The notes under the pieces were generated by a model that was given only the letters and a program-made list of their open reading frames with translations, was not told the origin of the DNA and made no database searches. DNA of 14,550 bases from Pseudomonadota bacterium (GTDB lineage Bacteria; Pseudomonadota; Alphaproteobacteria; Sphingomonadales; Sphingomonadaceae), in contig JAEWZX010000020.1 in NCBI GenBank assembly GCA_023394965.1, positions 1-14,550 of the forward strand, given 5' to 3'. How positions within the stretch are numbered: position 1 is the first letter of the stretch; each line of letters starts with the position of its first letter. Both the position numbers and the translations under genes were made by a program. Below, in pieces: positions 1 to 7,140 of this stretch.

Positions 1-108
1 GCGGACCGAATCATTCAGCGATCCGAAGTTCCAGAACGTATTGATAATGGTGTAAATCTAGCAAACCGGTGGCTGGTCTCGCTGGTAAATGAGGCACGGT
101 TGCCTTGA
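1..108 (+). CDS. 3' end of an unidentified gene (partial)
   Basis: Frame 1 is open from the window edge to a TGA at 106-108 and gives 35 residues that begin ADRIIQRSEVPE and end LVSLVNEARLP. The composition looks like a real soluble protein terminus, with mixed charged and aliphatic residues and a helical look. The body of the gene lies outside the window, so the family cannot be named. A 232-nt gap separates it from the SIR2 gene on the same strand, so co-transcription is possible but not shown. A long minus-strand frame covers the same bases (11-595), but it runs into the SIR2 catalytic region and looks like a shadow. Confidence 0.4.
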   Translation, partial: ADRIIQRSEVPERIDNGVNLANRWLVSLVNEARLP

Positions 109-196
109 GCGAAGTGGGGTAACATTCGGAGAACGACCGTTCAACGTTAACTTTCCGCGATAGTCGTTGTTCGGTGTCCAACAGCAACACTATGGT

Positions 197-226
197 TTGA
201 GCAGCGTCCGCTCTGCGCCCTAATAT
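197..226 (+). promoter_or_regulatory. possible sigma-70-like promoter for the SIR2 gene
   Basis: TTGAGC (197-202) and TAATAT (221-226) are separated by 18 nt and lie about 115 nt before the SIR2 start codon. Each hexamer matches the consensus at only four of six positions, so this is a weak call. The rest of 109-340 shows no gene or convincing hairpin. Confidence 0.2.
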
Positions 227-340
227 CCGACATTCAGCATGCGCTTGCGCGATCCAAAAACCGGACCGTCTGCTCAATGGTATATCGAATGTTCGGAGCA
301 TCAGCGTGACGGTGATGATTTTTCGCGATAACCAAACTCC

Positions 341-3300
341 ATGCGGTTTTTTGAGAACGGTCCAATCATTCCGGCACATCTCTTGGAGCAACAAGCTCAA
401 GGGAACGTAATCTTTTTTTGCGGAGCCGGTGTTTCCGTCCCTGCCGGTCTCGATACATTTTGGACGTTGACCGATCGCCTCATCACGAATTTGGATGCTG
501 CCGCTGCGCGAGCTGCGCTCTCCGAAAACCGGAGCTTCGACAGGGTCTTCAACCTGTTGGTGCGTGACTTTGGGCGGCCCGAGATCGATCGCCAAATCTA
601 CTCGGCGCTAGGCCAGCAAAAACCCAGAACCCTCGCGCGCCACCGCGACATTCTCGACTTATCACGCGGACCCGGTGGGTCAGTCCAAGTTGTGACCACG
701 AACTTTGATAAACTGTTCGAACGAGCAGCGAAGGGCATCCAACCAATTGTGCCGCCTGGCTTGCCGGACATCGAACTAAACCAGCCGATCAATGGTGTAG
801 TATACCTTCACGGAAGGCTTGCGGACACCGCCGCCGGCGAGATCGCGAGCTACGTCATAAGCAGCTCAGATTTCGGACGTGCATATTTGGCCGAAGGCTG
901 GGCCGCCCGCTTCGTCCGAGCGCTGAGGGAAAGCTATACCATCGTTCTTCTCGGCTATAGTGCCGACGACCCTCCTATGAGGTATCTCTTAGAGGGCCTG
1001 CACGTTCGGGACGGCGTGGTTTACGATTCCCCCATCTACGTCTTTACCGATCGCAGTCCTTCGGTCGCCGAGGAGCTTTGGCAGGATCGAGGCGTCACCC
1101 CAATTTGCTATGAGGCGGACCCCAAACATACCGCTCTGTGGTCAACAATCGGCGCTTGGGCAAAGGCCGCGCGCGCACCGGACCAGTGGATCGAAGCGGT
1201 TATTGCGCTGGCTCGAAAAAGACCATCAACGCTTAGCCCCTATGAGCGAGGCCAGGTCGTCCAACTAGTCAGCTCGAAGCTTGGGGCACGAGCGTTCGCT
1301 GACGCCCAGCCTCCTATAAGTTCCGAATGGCTCTGCGTCTTCGACCCTTACGTTCGCTACGGCAAACCCCGGCGGGAGAGCTGGCAGGACAATGGGAAGG
1401 AAGTCGACCCCCAAATACTCTTTGGCCTAGACGATGATCCTCCAAGACCGTCGCAGGGCGAAGGTGCCTTCGACGCTCGCGCGACGAACTCTCTCGCTTG
1501 GCAAAAGGGCGATTCCGTCGAGCCCGAGCGCCTTTCGCTGTCGGGTTGGAATGCTCTTTGGCACAATCCATTGCCGGAAAGGTTGCACCATCTGGCGCGA
1601 TGGTTTGGCGGTAGATGCCATGAACCCTCAGCCGTTTGGTGGGCCGCGGGTTGGAAGTCCCTCAATCCGCACATGCATTGGTTCGTCGCCATTCGACTGA
1701 GGAATCGGCACGGCGACCCAATGCCGACCCCCGCTCAACTGTTTTGGAGCTTCTATCTTGAGGCTAGCGAGGCAGCTGCAGCGCACGATCGCGAATATCC
1801 GTGGTTCGAGTTTGAGGGGCTGCTCAAGCAGTCCGGTTGGACTCCCGCGGTAGCACGATATTTTGAGCGGTGTGTAACTCCCCACGTTGAAGTTTCGCGG
1901 GGAACACTGGCCGCGCCGAAACCGCCTGAAGGGGATTGGGACGACAAACCGCTCCGGCGAGTCATTGAGCTATCGGTCCGTGCCCTAGATAGGCACGGCC
2001 ACAAGGTCGACCTTCCGCCGAAGGCCCTGCCTCAAATCGCCGAAATTATGCGGAGGTCACTGATCCGCATCTCGGAACTGTTGAGTGAGACAGGCGATCT
2101 GTTCTGGCACACACCAACCTTGTATCCCTCCGGCGAACCTGGCGAGACCTACCACGGCAAGAAGGAGGCTTTCTTTCTTTGGTTTAAGGAGCTCGTTGAG
2201 ACGCTGCTAAATCAGGATGCCGCCGCCGCCCGCAAGGAATTTGAAGCGTGGCCAGCCGATGAGGCTCGAATCTTTCCGAAACTCAGGATGTGGGCCGCTG
2301 CTAAGCCGTCGCTTGTGAATGCCAGCCAAGTGTTTCCCGTCTTCCAGTCGCTAAATGTGGACGCGGCTTGGGACGCTAATAATCAGCGCGACCTTCTCTT
2401 TTTTTTGAAGGCACGTTGGCCGGACCTTTCGGCGAGGCAGCAGCGGGCGGTCGAACGCTGGCTTGAGAAGGGACCAAGCAGAAGGGATGATGAAAAGCGA
2501 AGTGATTTCCGCAAGCGTAGGAGCGCCCATGCGGCAACGAGACTTCGCTGGCTCCAGTTGAATGGATGCGCGCTGAGCAGTTACGCCCAGCAAGCGCTTG
2601 ACCGCCTCAAGATCGTCGATGACAGGTGGTCCGACGAATGGGCGAAAGACGCCGATGATAGCTTGGGGCCACGCGGAGGATGGGTCCAAGAAGTCACTGA
2701 GCTTCGAGGCTTAGATACGGTTCCCCTCACCGACGTGGTCCGGATTGCCGAGGAACGGTCTGAGCGGCCGTTCCGGGAATTAAGAGACTACCAACCCTTT
2801 AAGGGCTTGGTCGAAACCCATCCTATGAGAGCCCTATTCGCGCTGCGCATAGCTAAGCGGCACGGTGAGTTCCCGATAGGATTCTGGCATGACCTTTTGT
2901 ATCTTTGGCCTGACGGCACATCGCTTCGTTCGCGGCGGCTCCTTGCACACACCGTTGCATCGCTCTCGACAGAACAAGCTCTTGAATTGCGCTATTACGC
3001 CCCGCAGTGGCTCGAAAAGCATCTGCCGGAGCTATATGCGCAGAACCGCCGTGAAGCGTTGAGCGTCTTTGACGGGTTTTTGGCTCCCTACTTGCTCGCT
3101 GAGCCTCAGCTTACCGGCAGCAGTATCGGCACCACCAGCGTCGGCGGCGTTGTCCAAGATCGATCCGAAGTTTCAGTGAGCAAAGCGCTCAACAGTCCCA
3201 TAGGGACGTTGACAGAGGCGCTTTGGAGCCTGACGCGCCGCAAGGCGAAGAAAGTCCATGCGCCGCCCAAGGCGGTAACAGTTCGCTTCACACAGCTCGT

Positions 3301-4111
3301 CTCTGTGCCGGGCGATGGGGCTGGACACGCTGTCGCAATGCTCACCAGGCGGTTTGGTTGGATTGCCTACTGCTATGATGAGTGGACGACATCATTCATC
3401 CTGCCAATGTTTAGGCTTGACCACCCGCTTGCCGAAGCTGCTTGGCATGGCCTCGCGGCCAACCAGAATTCTCTGACTGCTGAGATTTTGAATCAGCTCA
3501 AAGCGTCCTGGATAGGAATGTTGAAGGGCTCCGCTTCGTGGATCCTTGACCCGAGCGAGCAACGGACTTTCGTGCAGAGCTTAGTCTGGCTGTCCAACCC
3601 CGACCAAGCTGAAGGTGCGGTATTCTCGTTCTCCGAGGTCCGAGAAGTGCTTACCGCGGTCGATGATACCAGCCGCGGTCATGCGCTACGGGCGCTCGCC
3701 ACTGCAACCGAGCGAGAGGGGAATTGGGCTAGTTTCGCTAAGCCCTTCATTGAGAAAGCTTGGCCCCGGCAGCTGCGCTTTCGCAGCGAGGAGGCTACCA
3801 GAGGCTTCATTCAGGTAGCTGAGAAGGCAGGCGCGGGTTTTCCCGATGCGGTGGGAACGGTGCTGCCCTATCTTCGGCCGGTTCAGAATGCGGAAATGTT
3901 CACCTATCGAATTTCGAAAGACCGGGCCAATCCCAATAACATCGCGCGAGAACATCCGGCGGCGGCGCTGATGCTGCTAAATGCGATCACCTCCGATGAT
4001 CGCACTCGAATACCTTATCAGCTGGCGGAGGCATTGGACGCGCTCGCGGGGCTTGAGCCGTCGTTAAAGGACCGGGTAGAATTTCGGCGTTTGAAGGAAC
4101 TCGTCGGCTGA
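341..4111 (+). CDS. SIR2-domain protein with DUF4020-like C-terminus, Dsr1-type anti-phage defence candidate
   Basis: This is a cytoplasmic protein of 1256 aa. Residues about 1-275 form a SIR2-type NAD-binding domain. Visible motifs are the GAG glycine motif at 28-30 (CGAGVSVPAGL), TTNFD at 119-123 (the place of the sirtuin TQNID motif), the catalytic-type His in YLHGR at 157, and GYSADDPP at 205-212. The central 800 or so residues are Trp-rich and helical with no motif I recognise. The C-terminal stretch from about 1128 (PFIEKAWPRQ at 1135-1144, then FPDAVGTVLPYLRPV) resembles DUF4020. Single large proteins with N-terminal SIR2 and a long helical C-terminus are known phage-triggered NAD+-depleting abortive-infection effectors (DSR1/DSR2 type). 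The Dsr1 assignment rests on architecture recalled from memory. The start at 341 places the SIR2 glycine motif at a normal distance; no strong ribosome binding site precedes it. The frame is intact, so the gene looks functional. No second defence gene is visible beside it. Confidence 0.88.
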   Translation: MRFFENGPIIPAHLLEQQAQGNVIFFCGAGVSVPAGLDTFWTLTDRLITNLDAAAARAALSENRSFDRVFNLLVRDFGRPEIDRQIYSALGQQKPRTLARHRDILDLSRGPGGSVQVVTTNFDKLFERAAKGIQPIVPPGLPDIELNQPINGVVYLHGRLADTAAGEIASYVISSSDFGRAYLAEGWAARFVRALRESYTIVLLGYSADDPPMRYLLEGLHVRDGVVYDSPIYVFTDRSPSVAEELWQDRGVTPICYEADPKHTALWSTIGAWAKAARAPDQWIEAVIALARKRPSTLSPYERGQVVQLVSSKLGARAFADAQPPISSEWLCVFDPYVRYGKPRRESWQDNGKEVDPQILFGLDDDPPRPSQGEGAFDARATNSLAWQKGDSVEPERLSLSGWNALWHNPLPERLHHLARWFGGRCHEPSAVWWAAGWKSLNPHMHWFVAIRLRNRHGDPMPTPAQLFWSFYLEASEAAAAHDREYPWFEFEGLLKQSGWTPAVARYFERCVTPHVEVSRGTLAAPKPPEGDWDDKPLRRVIELSVRALDRHGHKVDLPPKALPQIAEIMRRSLIRISELLSETGDLFWHTPTLYPSGEPGETYHGKKEAFFLWFKELVETLLNQDAAAARKEFEAWPADEARIFPKLRMWAAAKPSLVNASQVFPVFQSLNVDAAWDANNQRDLLFFLKARWPDLSARQQRAVERWLEKGPSRRDDEKRSDFRKRRSAHAATRLRWLQLNGCALSSYAQQALDRLKIVDDRWSDEWAKDADDSLGPRGGWVQEVTELRGLDTVPLTDVVRIAEERSERPFRELRDYQPFKGLVETHPMRALFALRIAKRHGEFPIGFWHDLLYLWPDGTSLRSRRLLAHTVASLSTEQALELRYYAPQWLEKHLPELYAQNRREALSVFDGFLAPYLLAEPQLTGSSIGTTSVGGVVQDRSEVSVSKALNSPIGTLTEALWSLTRRKAKKVHAPPKAVTVRFTQLVSVPGDGAGHAVAMLTRRFGWIAYCYDEWTTSFILPMFRLDHPLAEAAWHGLAANQNSLTAEILNQLKASWIGMLKGSASWILDPSEQRTFVQSLVWLSNPDQAEGAVFSFSEVREVLTAVDDTSRGHALRALATATEREGNWASFAKPFIEKAWPRQLRFRSEEATRGFIQVAEKAGAGFPDAVGTVLPYLRPVQNAEMFTYRISKDRANPNNIAREHPAAALMLLNAITSDDRTRIPYQLAEALDALAGLEPSLKDRVEFRRLKELVG

Positions 4112-4209
4112 TTGATGCAAAGTGCCCGGAATTGACGCGGCGCTGATCACGAGTCAGCTGTTCGACCACCCCCGCGGCGTCCGCTCTGAGGTGTTTCCGC
4201 TCAGGAGGA

Positions 4210-4318
4210 GACTGTCCGCGATCGGCCCAGATTTTGCCAATTAAACACCGTCTTGCTGGTGGCAGATTTCAGGCTCCGCAGTCTGTCGCGCTAATGGCTG
4301 GAATTGGGGTGGAAAGCG
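4210..4318 (+). repeat. dispersed intergenic repeat, copy 1 (degenerate)
   Basis: This copy lies in the convergent gap between the SIR2 gene and the NTF2-like gene. The 3' half is clear: a TTTCAGGC block near 4267 and the tail GGAATTGGGGTGGAAAGC near 4300-4317, matching the tails of the copies at 4899, 5500 and 12504. The 5' half is eroded. It carries GACTGTCCGC at 4210-4219, the reverse complement of a word that recurs in other copies. The rest of 4112-4378 shows no gene and no T-tailed terminator. Confidence 0.5.
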
Positions 4319-4378
4319 GTCGTTTGCTTCAGCGCTCTTGCAACCCGAACGCGTCAGGATGGAAATTACGGGAGACCA

Positions 4379-4810
4379 CTAATTAATCTGGATCACGTTC
4401 AGTCGCTTAATTGAAATGCCAGCACTCGAAGGCTGGAGCCCAAAAACAAACAGCCATTCTCTACCGAGGATTGGCATGTGTGTGTCGGGAAACGCCTCTG
4501 TCCAACGCGCGCATACAAGCAATTCATCCAAAATGGTGGGGCCACCTGCGATACTCATCGAGCCCCCAAAAGTCGTGGTCCTAAGATATTTCTCGATTTC
4601 TTTTCTGTCCGTGAACGGCTCGCCAGAACTGCCCATCCCGCCTAGGTCATCATCGGAGAACATCTCTAGGACGACATCATACTTGCCTTGCTCCAACGCA
4701 TCAAAGAAGCGATACACAAACCGTGAGATTTCGCCCGTCGCGGGCATAGGCTCTTGGCCTAGGGAACTTCCGCTGGCGAAAAGAACCGACAGTGTGGCGA
4801 CAATTCGCAT
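4379..4810 (-). CDS. exported NTF2/SnoaL-like protein
   Basis: This 143-aa protein has an N-terminal signal peptide (MRIVATLSVLFASGSSLGQ, then EP) with no lipobox Cys, so it is probably periplasmic. The mature part begins with a helix of the kind that opens SnoaL/NTF2-fold domains (VYRFFDALEQGKYDVVLEMF), followed by a DRKEIEKYL segment and alternating strands. Length and layout fit a single NTF2-like domain, but no catalytic residue can be assigned. The frame is open upstream to 4993. I place the start at 4810 because the signal peptide begins there and GGAAG lies about 10 nt upstream; the upstream part also overlaps a dispersed repeat. The gene converges on the SIR2 gene. Function is unknown. 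Confidence 0.65.
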   Translation of the reverse strand: MRIVATLSVLFASGSSLGQEPMPATGEISRFVYRFFDALEQGKYDVVLEMFSDDDLGGMGSSGEPFTDRKEIEKYLRTTTFGGSMSIAGGPTILDELLVCARWTEAFPDTHMPILGREWLFVFGLQPSSAGISIKRLNVIQIN

Positions 4811-4898
4811 TGCTTCGCGTCTTCCAATCACCGACCGCACTCCCCCAACACCATGTTCGTTGCGCCGAGGATGGCATGACTGCTGAGTCTCCGCAAAT

Positions 4899-5009
4899 CG
4901 GGTTGTTTGCAGCAGGACCGCTTTTATTGGGCTCGCTCGATCTTCGGAGGCTAGGCTCTCGGGCACCGCGTATGTATTCGGGAAAATCTGCAATTGGGGT
5001 GGGAAACGG
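4899..5009 (+). repeat. dispersed intergenic repeat, copy 2
   Basis: The head GGTTGTTTGCAGCAGGACCG, the central segment and the tail AATCTGCAATTGGGGTGGGA align with the copies at 5500, 12504 and 13320 over about 110 bp, with many substitutions in the middle. It sits between the divergent starts of the NTF2-like gene and the lipoprotein gene and ends 13 nt before the upstream candidate ATG at 5023. It may therefore carry or displace promoter elements. Confidence 0.7.
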
Positions 5010-5046
5010 AATTAACTAAGTCATGTCCGATGTCTACGATTCCGAC

Positions 5047-5499
5047 ATGCTAAAGACTTGCAGTTTCATTTTGGCAACGGTCACCCTCGTAGGTTGCTCG
5101 CCTAGCGATGCTGATTTCGCGCGCGCTTGCAAAACAACTGCGCGTATCGAGGTAATCGATTTGCCGAGCTGGAAAAAGTATCTCGCTGAATGGGAAGCAT
5201 TGCCGCGCCCTTCTGGAGGTGAGAAAGGCCGCGGGATTTTGACCTTTACGGACAGCTTTGTCGCGGAAGGCAAGAGATTTGAAAGCGGGCTGCAGTTGGC
5301 GGACAATAAATTCACCAGAGACGAATGGCAAATCCGCGAAAGGAAGACCGGAAACGTAATTGCGGTAGCACGAACGCTTGAGTGGCTCGATCCTCATTTC
5401 GGGTACAAATCCGGGAAGAACTGCGTTTTTGAATACCCCGAGTATTACCTCCCGTTCATTCCGCCGGTCGATAGTTCGTTGCCATCCAGCGTCCACTAA
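5047..5499 (+). CDS. small lipoprotein, paralogue of the one at 11868-12284
   Basis: This 150-aa protein has a lipoprotein signal (MLKTCSFILATVTLVGC) whose lipobox LVGC puts the acylated Cys at residue 17, so it should be an envelope lipoprotein. An in-frame ATG at 5023 would add MSDVYDSD. That acidic extension suits a signal peptide badly, so I prefer 5047, though neither start has a good ribosome binding site. The mature protein keeps a Cys in ARACKTT, the segment VIDLPSWKKYLAE and the C-terminal NCVFEYPEYY. The same landmarks occur in the 11868-12284 lipoprotein (NSCRDH, IVDQALWREFQTE, DCFGHYPE), which suggests a small family with a conserved disulfide. The gene is bracketed by two same-orientation repeat copies. 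Function is unknown. Confidence 0.7.
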   Translation: MLKTCSFILATVTLVGCSPSDADFARACKTTARIEVIDLPSWKKYLAEWEALPRPSGGEKGRGILTFTDSFVAEGKRFESGLQLADNKFTRDEWQIRERKTGNVIAVARTLEWLDPHFGYKSGKNCVFEYPEYYLPFIPPVDSSLPSSVH

Positions 5500-5603
5500 G
5501 GGGGCCTTTTGCAGCCGGGCCGCTTGTCTCGTGCGTGCACGATTAGCGGACAGTCGGCTTTCAGGCGCTCCGACAAAACGCGGGAAGGTCTGCAATTGGG
5601 GTG
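5500..5603 (+). repeat. dispersed intergenic repeat, copy 3
   Basis: It begins at the base after the lipoprotein stop codon. It contains TCGTGCGTGCACGA (5529-5542, a 6-bp palindrome around GT), GCGGACAGTCGGCTTTCAGG from 5546, and the tail GGTCTGCAATTGGGGTG ending at 5603. The block from CGTGCGTGCAC to GACAGTC is shared with the copy at 13320, and CGGACAGTCGGCTTTCAGGC with the copy at 12504. Arms around the central palindrome could pair into a longer imperfect hairpin. Confidence 0.8.
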
Positions 5604-5606
5604 TTT

Positions 5607-5654
5607 CGCGACTGTCCGCTTTTGACGCTTTAATTGAAGAAGCGGACAGTCGCG
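5607..5654. repeat. perfect 15-bp inverted repeat, 18-nt loop
   Basis: CGCGACTGTCCGCTT (5607-5621) and AAGCGGACAGTCGCG (5640-5654) are exact reverse complements. The arms contain the word GCGGACAGTC that also occurs inside repeat copies (5546-5555 and 13365-13374, and inverted at 4210-4219). The structure follows copy 3 directly, where other copies continue GGAAAGC, so it may be part of this element or a nested second one. A transcript would fold strongly here. No T-run follows, so it is not a classical terminator, although it could protect or end the upstream lipoprotein mRNA. Confidence 0.75.
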
Positions 5655-5777
5655 CAGACGCATGTCGGGATCGGCATGAGAACATGTAGTCCAGGTGGAG
5701 CTGATAGAATGGGATTGGCTATCCAAATGACCTGTCGAATGCCGTTGCACCATGTCAGTGGCAATTTCGAAATTCAG

Positions 5778-5802
5778 GATGCATACACCGCTTGTATGCA
5801 TC
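5778..5802. promoter_or_regulatory. 25-bp perfect palindrome with 5-nt centre, possible operator
   Basis: GATGCATACA (5778-5787), CCGCT, then TGTATGCATC (5793-5802) form perfect 10-bp arms 38 nt before the proposed TTG start of the secreted protein gene. The size suits a dimeric-repressor operator or an mRNA hairpin in the leader. No regulator gene is visible beside it, so the binding partner is unknown. Confidence 0.45.
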
Positions 5803-5840
5803 TGGGCGCACAATCGAATTTCGACGACAGGGCCAGCAAA

Positions 5841-6527
5841 TTGAAATCTTTCCTATTCCTTCTGGCCGCGTTTTCGTTGACTTTCGGCGGTCCTGTATCA
5901 GCTCAGTCTGAGCAGCTGAATGTCGGCCCACAGTTTAAAACCATCCTGGCCGTCGCCCGCCTGGATGCCGACTGCTTTAATCGGCAGCCTTGTGCCGTTC
6001 CTTCACGCCCTTCTCAGTTGCTGCAACAAGAAATTGATGACGCACGTTGGATCGGCATTGGCGGCGATGAATACATTGATGGCTATCATGACGGCTTAGC
6101 TCGCTATTTGATCGAACAGAAGGTGCGTCCTGGGATCGATTCAAACTTCTCTGCAGCGGAACGAGGCCGCGCAGAACTGGCGCTGAATATTCTAGAAGGT
6201 TACTGGGATTGCCTTGATCACCAAATTCGATCGGCAGATGAAACTGAATTAGCGACGGATGCAGCGCTAGGAAATCTGGCGGAGGTCGCGTCCGAGAATT
6301 GCTCCGAGCATCGCGCCCGAGCAATGACGCGCATCGCGCCAGAAGCTCCTGATTTTGCCAACTTCGACCCTCTCCGCGATGCAGATTTGCCTGATGCGGG
6401 AATTGCTGAAGTTCTGCATGCCATCCAACGCTTCGCCGTCGCCTACAACGCAGGCTTAAAAGGCTATCGGCACGGCCATGCGATTGAGCTGATTGTGTTG
6501 CCAGCGCCAATCATAGCCGGGCCATGA
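5841..6527 (+). CDS. secreted protein of unknown function (TTG start)
   Basis: The preferred product is 228 aa. From the TTG at 5841 it opens with a textbook signal peptide (Lys-Ser, then FLFLLAAFSLTFGGPVSA, then QS). The region CAGGG lies 8 nt upstream. The frame stays open back to 5634, but those codons run through the inverted repeat and the palindrome and look non-coding; an ATG at 5796 is a second choice. The mature protein has Cys residues in DADCFNRQPC, YWDCLDHQ and SENCSEH, consistent with two disulfides in the periplasm. It also has a motif GYHDGLARYLIEQ and a C-terminal helix, VLHAIQRFAVAYNAGLKGY. I recognise no family. The gene lies downstream of the palindrome and upstream of a repeat copy. 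Confidence 0.6.
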   Translation: MKSFLFLLAAFSLTFGGPVSAQSEQLNVGPQFKTILAVARLDADCFNRQPCAVPSRPSQLLQQEIDDARWIGIGGDEYIDGYHDGLARYLIEQKVRPGIDSNFSAAERGRAELALNILEGYWDCLDHQIRSADETELATDAALGNLAEVASENCSEHRARAMTRIAPEAPDFANFDPLRDADLPDAGIAEVLHAIQRFAVAYNAGLKGYRHGHAIELIVLPAPIIAGP

Positions 6528-6586
6528 CAGCCTGCAATAAACGACCGGTTTGAAGCGGATTAATTTGACAGTCCTACGGCTATTTT

Positions 6587-6660
6587 GGGGTCGTTAGCTG
6601 CCTGTCCGCTTCACACATTCCTAGCATGGTGAAATCGTCGCGAGATGGGGTGGAAACCGG
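6587..6660 (+). repeat. dispersed intergenic repeat, copy 4 (shortened)
   Basis: The head GGGGTCGTTAGCTGCC is identical to that of the copy at 12504. It is followed by TGTCCGCTTC and, after an internal loss of about 35 bp, by the tail GATGGGGTGGAAACCGG. It lies between the secreted-protein gene and the DCC gene. The remaining bases of 6528-6732 show no gene. Confidence 0.6.
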
Positions 6661-6732
6661 AACGGCGGCTTTAATCCGTTTGGGCGAAGGCGCGCACTGG
6701 AATGGTGCTGCGGGGCCGTCTATGCAGGTGCA

Positions 6733-7137
6733 ATGCCGCCAACGGTCGTGTTCGATAGTGACTGCGTTCTATGCAGCTGGTGGGTCCACCTGATCCTGAG
6801 GCACGAGCGCGGCCGCGACATTATCTTCGTCAGCGTTTGGTCGGAGCAAGGTCTGACGCTGGCGGCAGAGCATGGCCTTTCGCAGGGCGATCTGGACGCG
6901 ACCTACCTGTTTATCGACGGAGGGCGCGGGCTGGTGCAATCCGATGCCGGGCTGGCTTTGCTCGCGCGGATGCGTGCGCCGTGGCGGTTCCTGTCGTGGT
7001 TGCGGGTGGTGCCGCGCCCCATTCGCGACCGGGTCTATGATTTGGTCGGCCGCAATCGTTATCGCTGGTTCGGAAAGGCCGAACGCTGTTTTGTGCCTCC
7101 GCACGGCATGGCGCACCGCTTCATCGACCGTGAATGA
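6733..7137 (+). CDS. DCC family (DUF393) thiol-disulfide oxidoreductase-like protein
   Basis: This 134-aa protein opens with the family signature: VVFDSDCVLCSWW places D8, D10, C11 and C14 in the DxDCxxC motif that gives the DCC family its name. Further family landmarks are the TYLFIDGG strand, the repeated hydrophobic helix WRFLSWLRVVPRPIRDRVYDLVGRNRYRWFG and a late Cys in KAERCFVPP. The length is typical. The CxxC suggests a thioredoxin-like redox role, but substrates of the family are poorly known. AGGTGCA precedes the ATG. The gene ends 3 nt from the end of the convergent P450 gene, and the P450 operon encodes a second, apparently dead DCC-like domain, so a shared pathway is plausible. 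Confidence 0.85.
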   Translation: MPPTVVFDSDCVLCSWWVHLILRHERGRDIIFVSVWSEQGLTLAAEHGLSQGDLDATYLFIDGGRGLVQSDAGLALLARMRAPWRFLSWLRVVPRPIRDRVYDLVGRNRYRWFGKAERCFVPPHGMAHRFIDRE

Positions 7138-7140
7138 AAG

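Noticed and set aside
11..595. Minus-strand frame of 194 codons at the left edge
   Set aside because: It overlaps the SIR2 start and glycine motif on the other strand, has no recognisable protein character, and conflicts with the better partial plus-strand frame ending at 108.
4899..5620. Integron-like gene cassette (lipoprotein gene between two 110-bp repeats)
   Set aside because: The repeats lack attC core sites: the head GTTAGCT does not fit GTTRRRY, there is no RYYYAAC partner at the other end, genes occur in both directions, and no integrase is visible.
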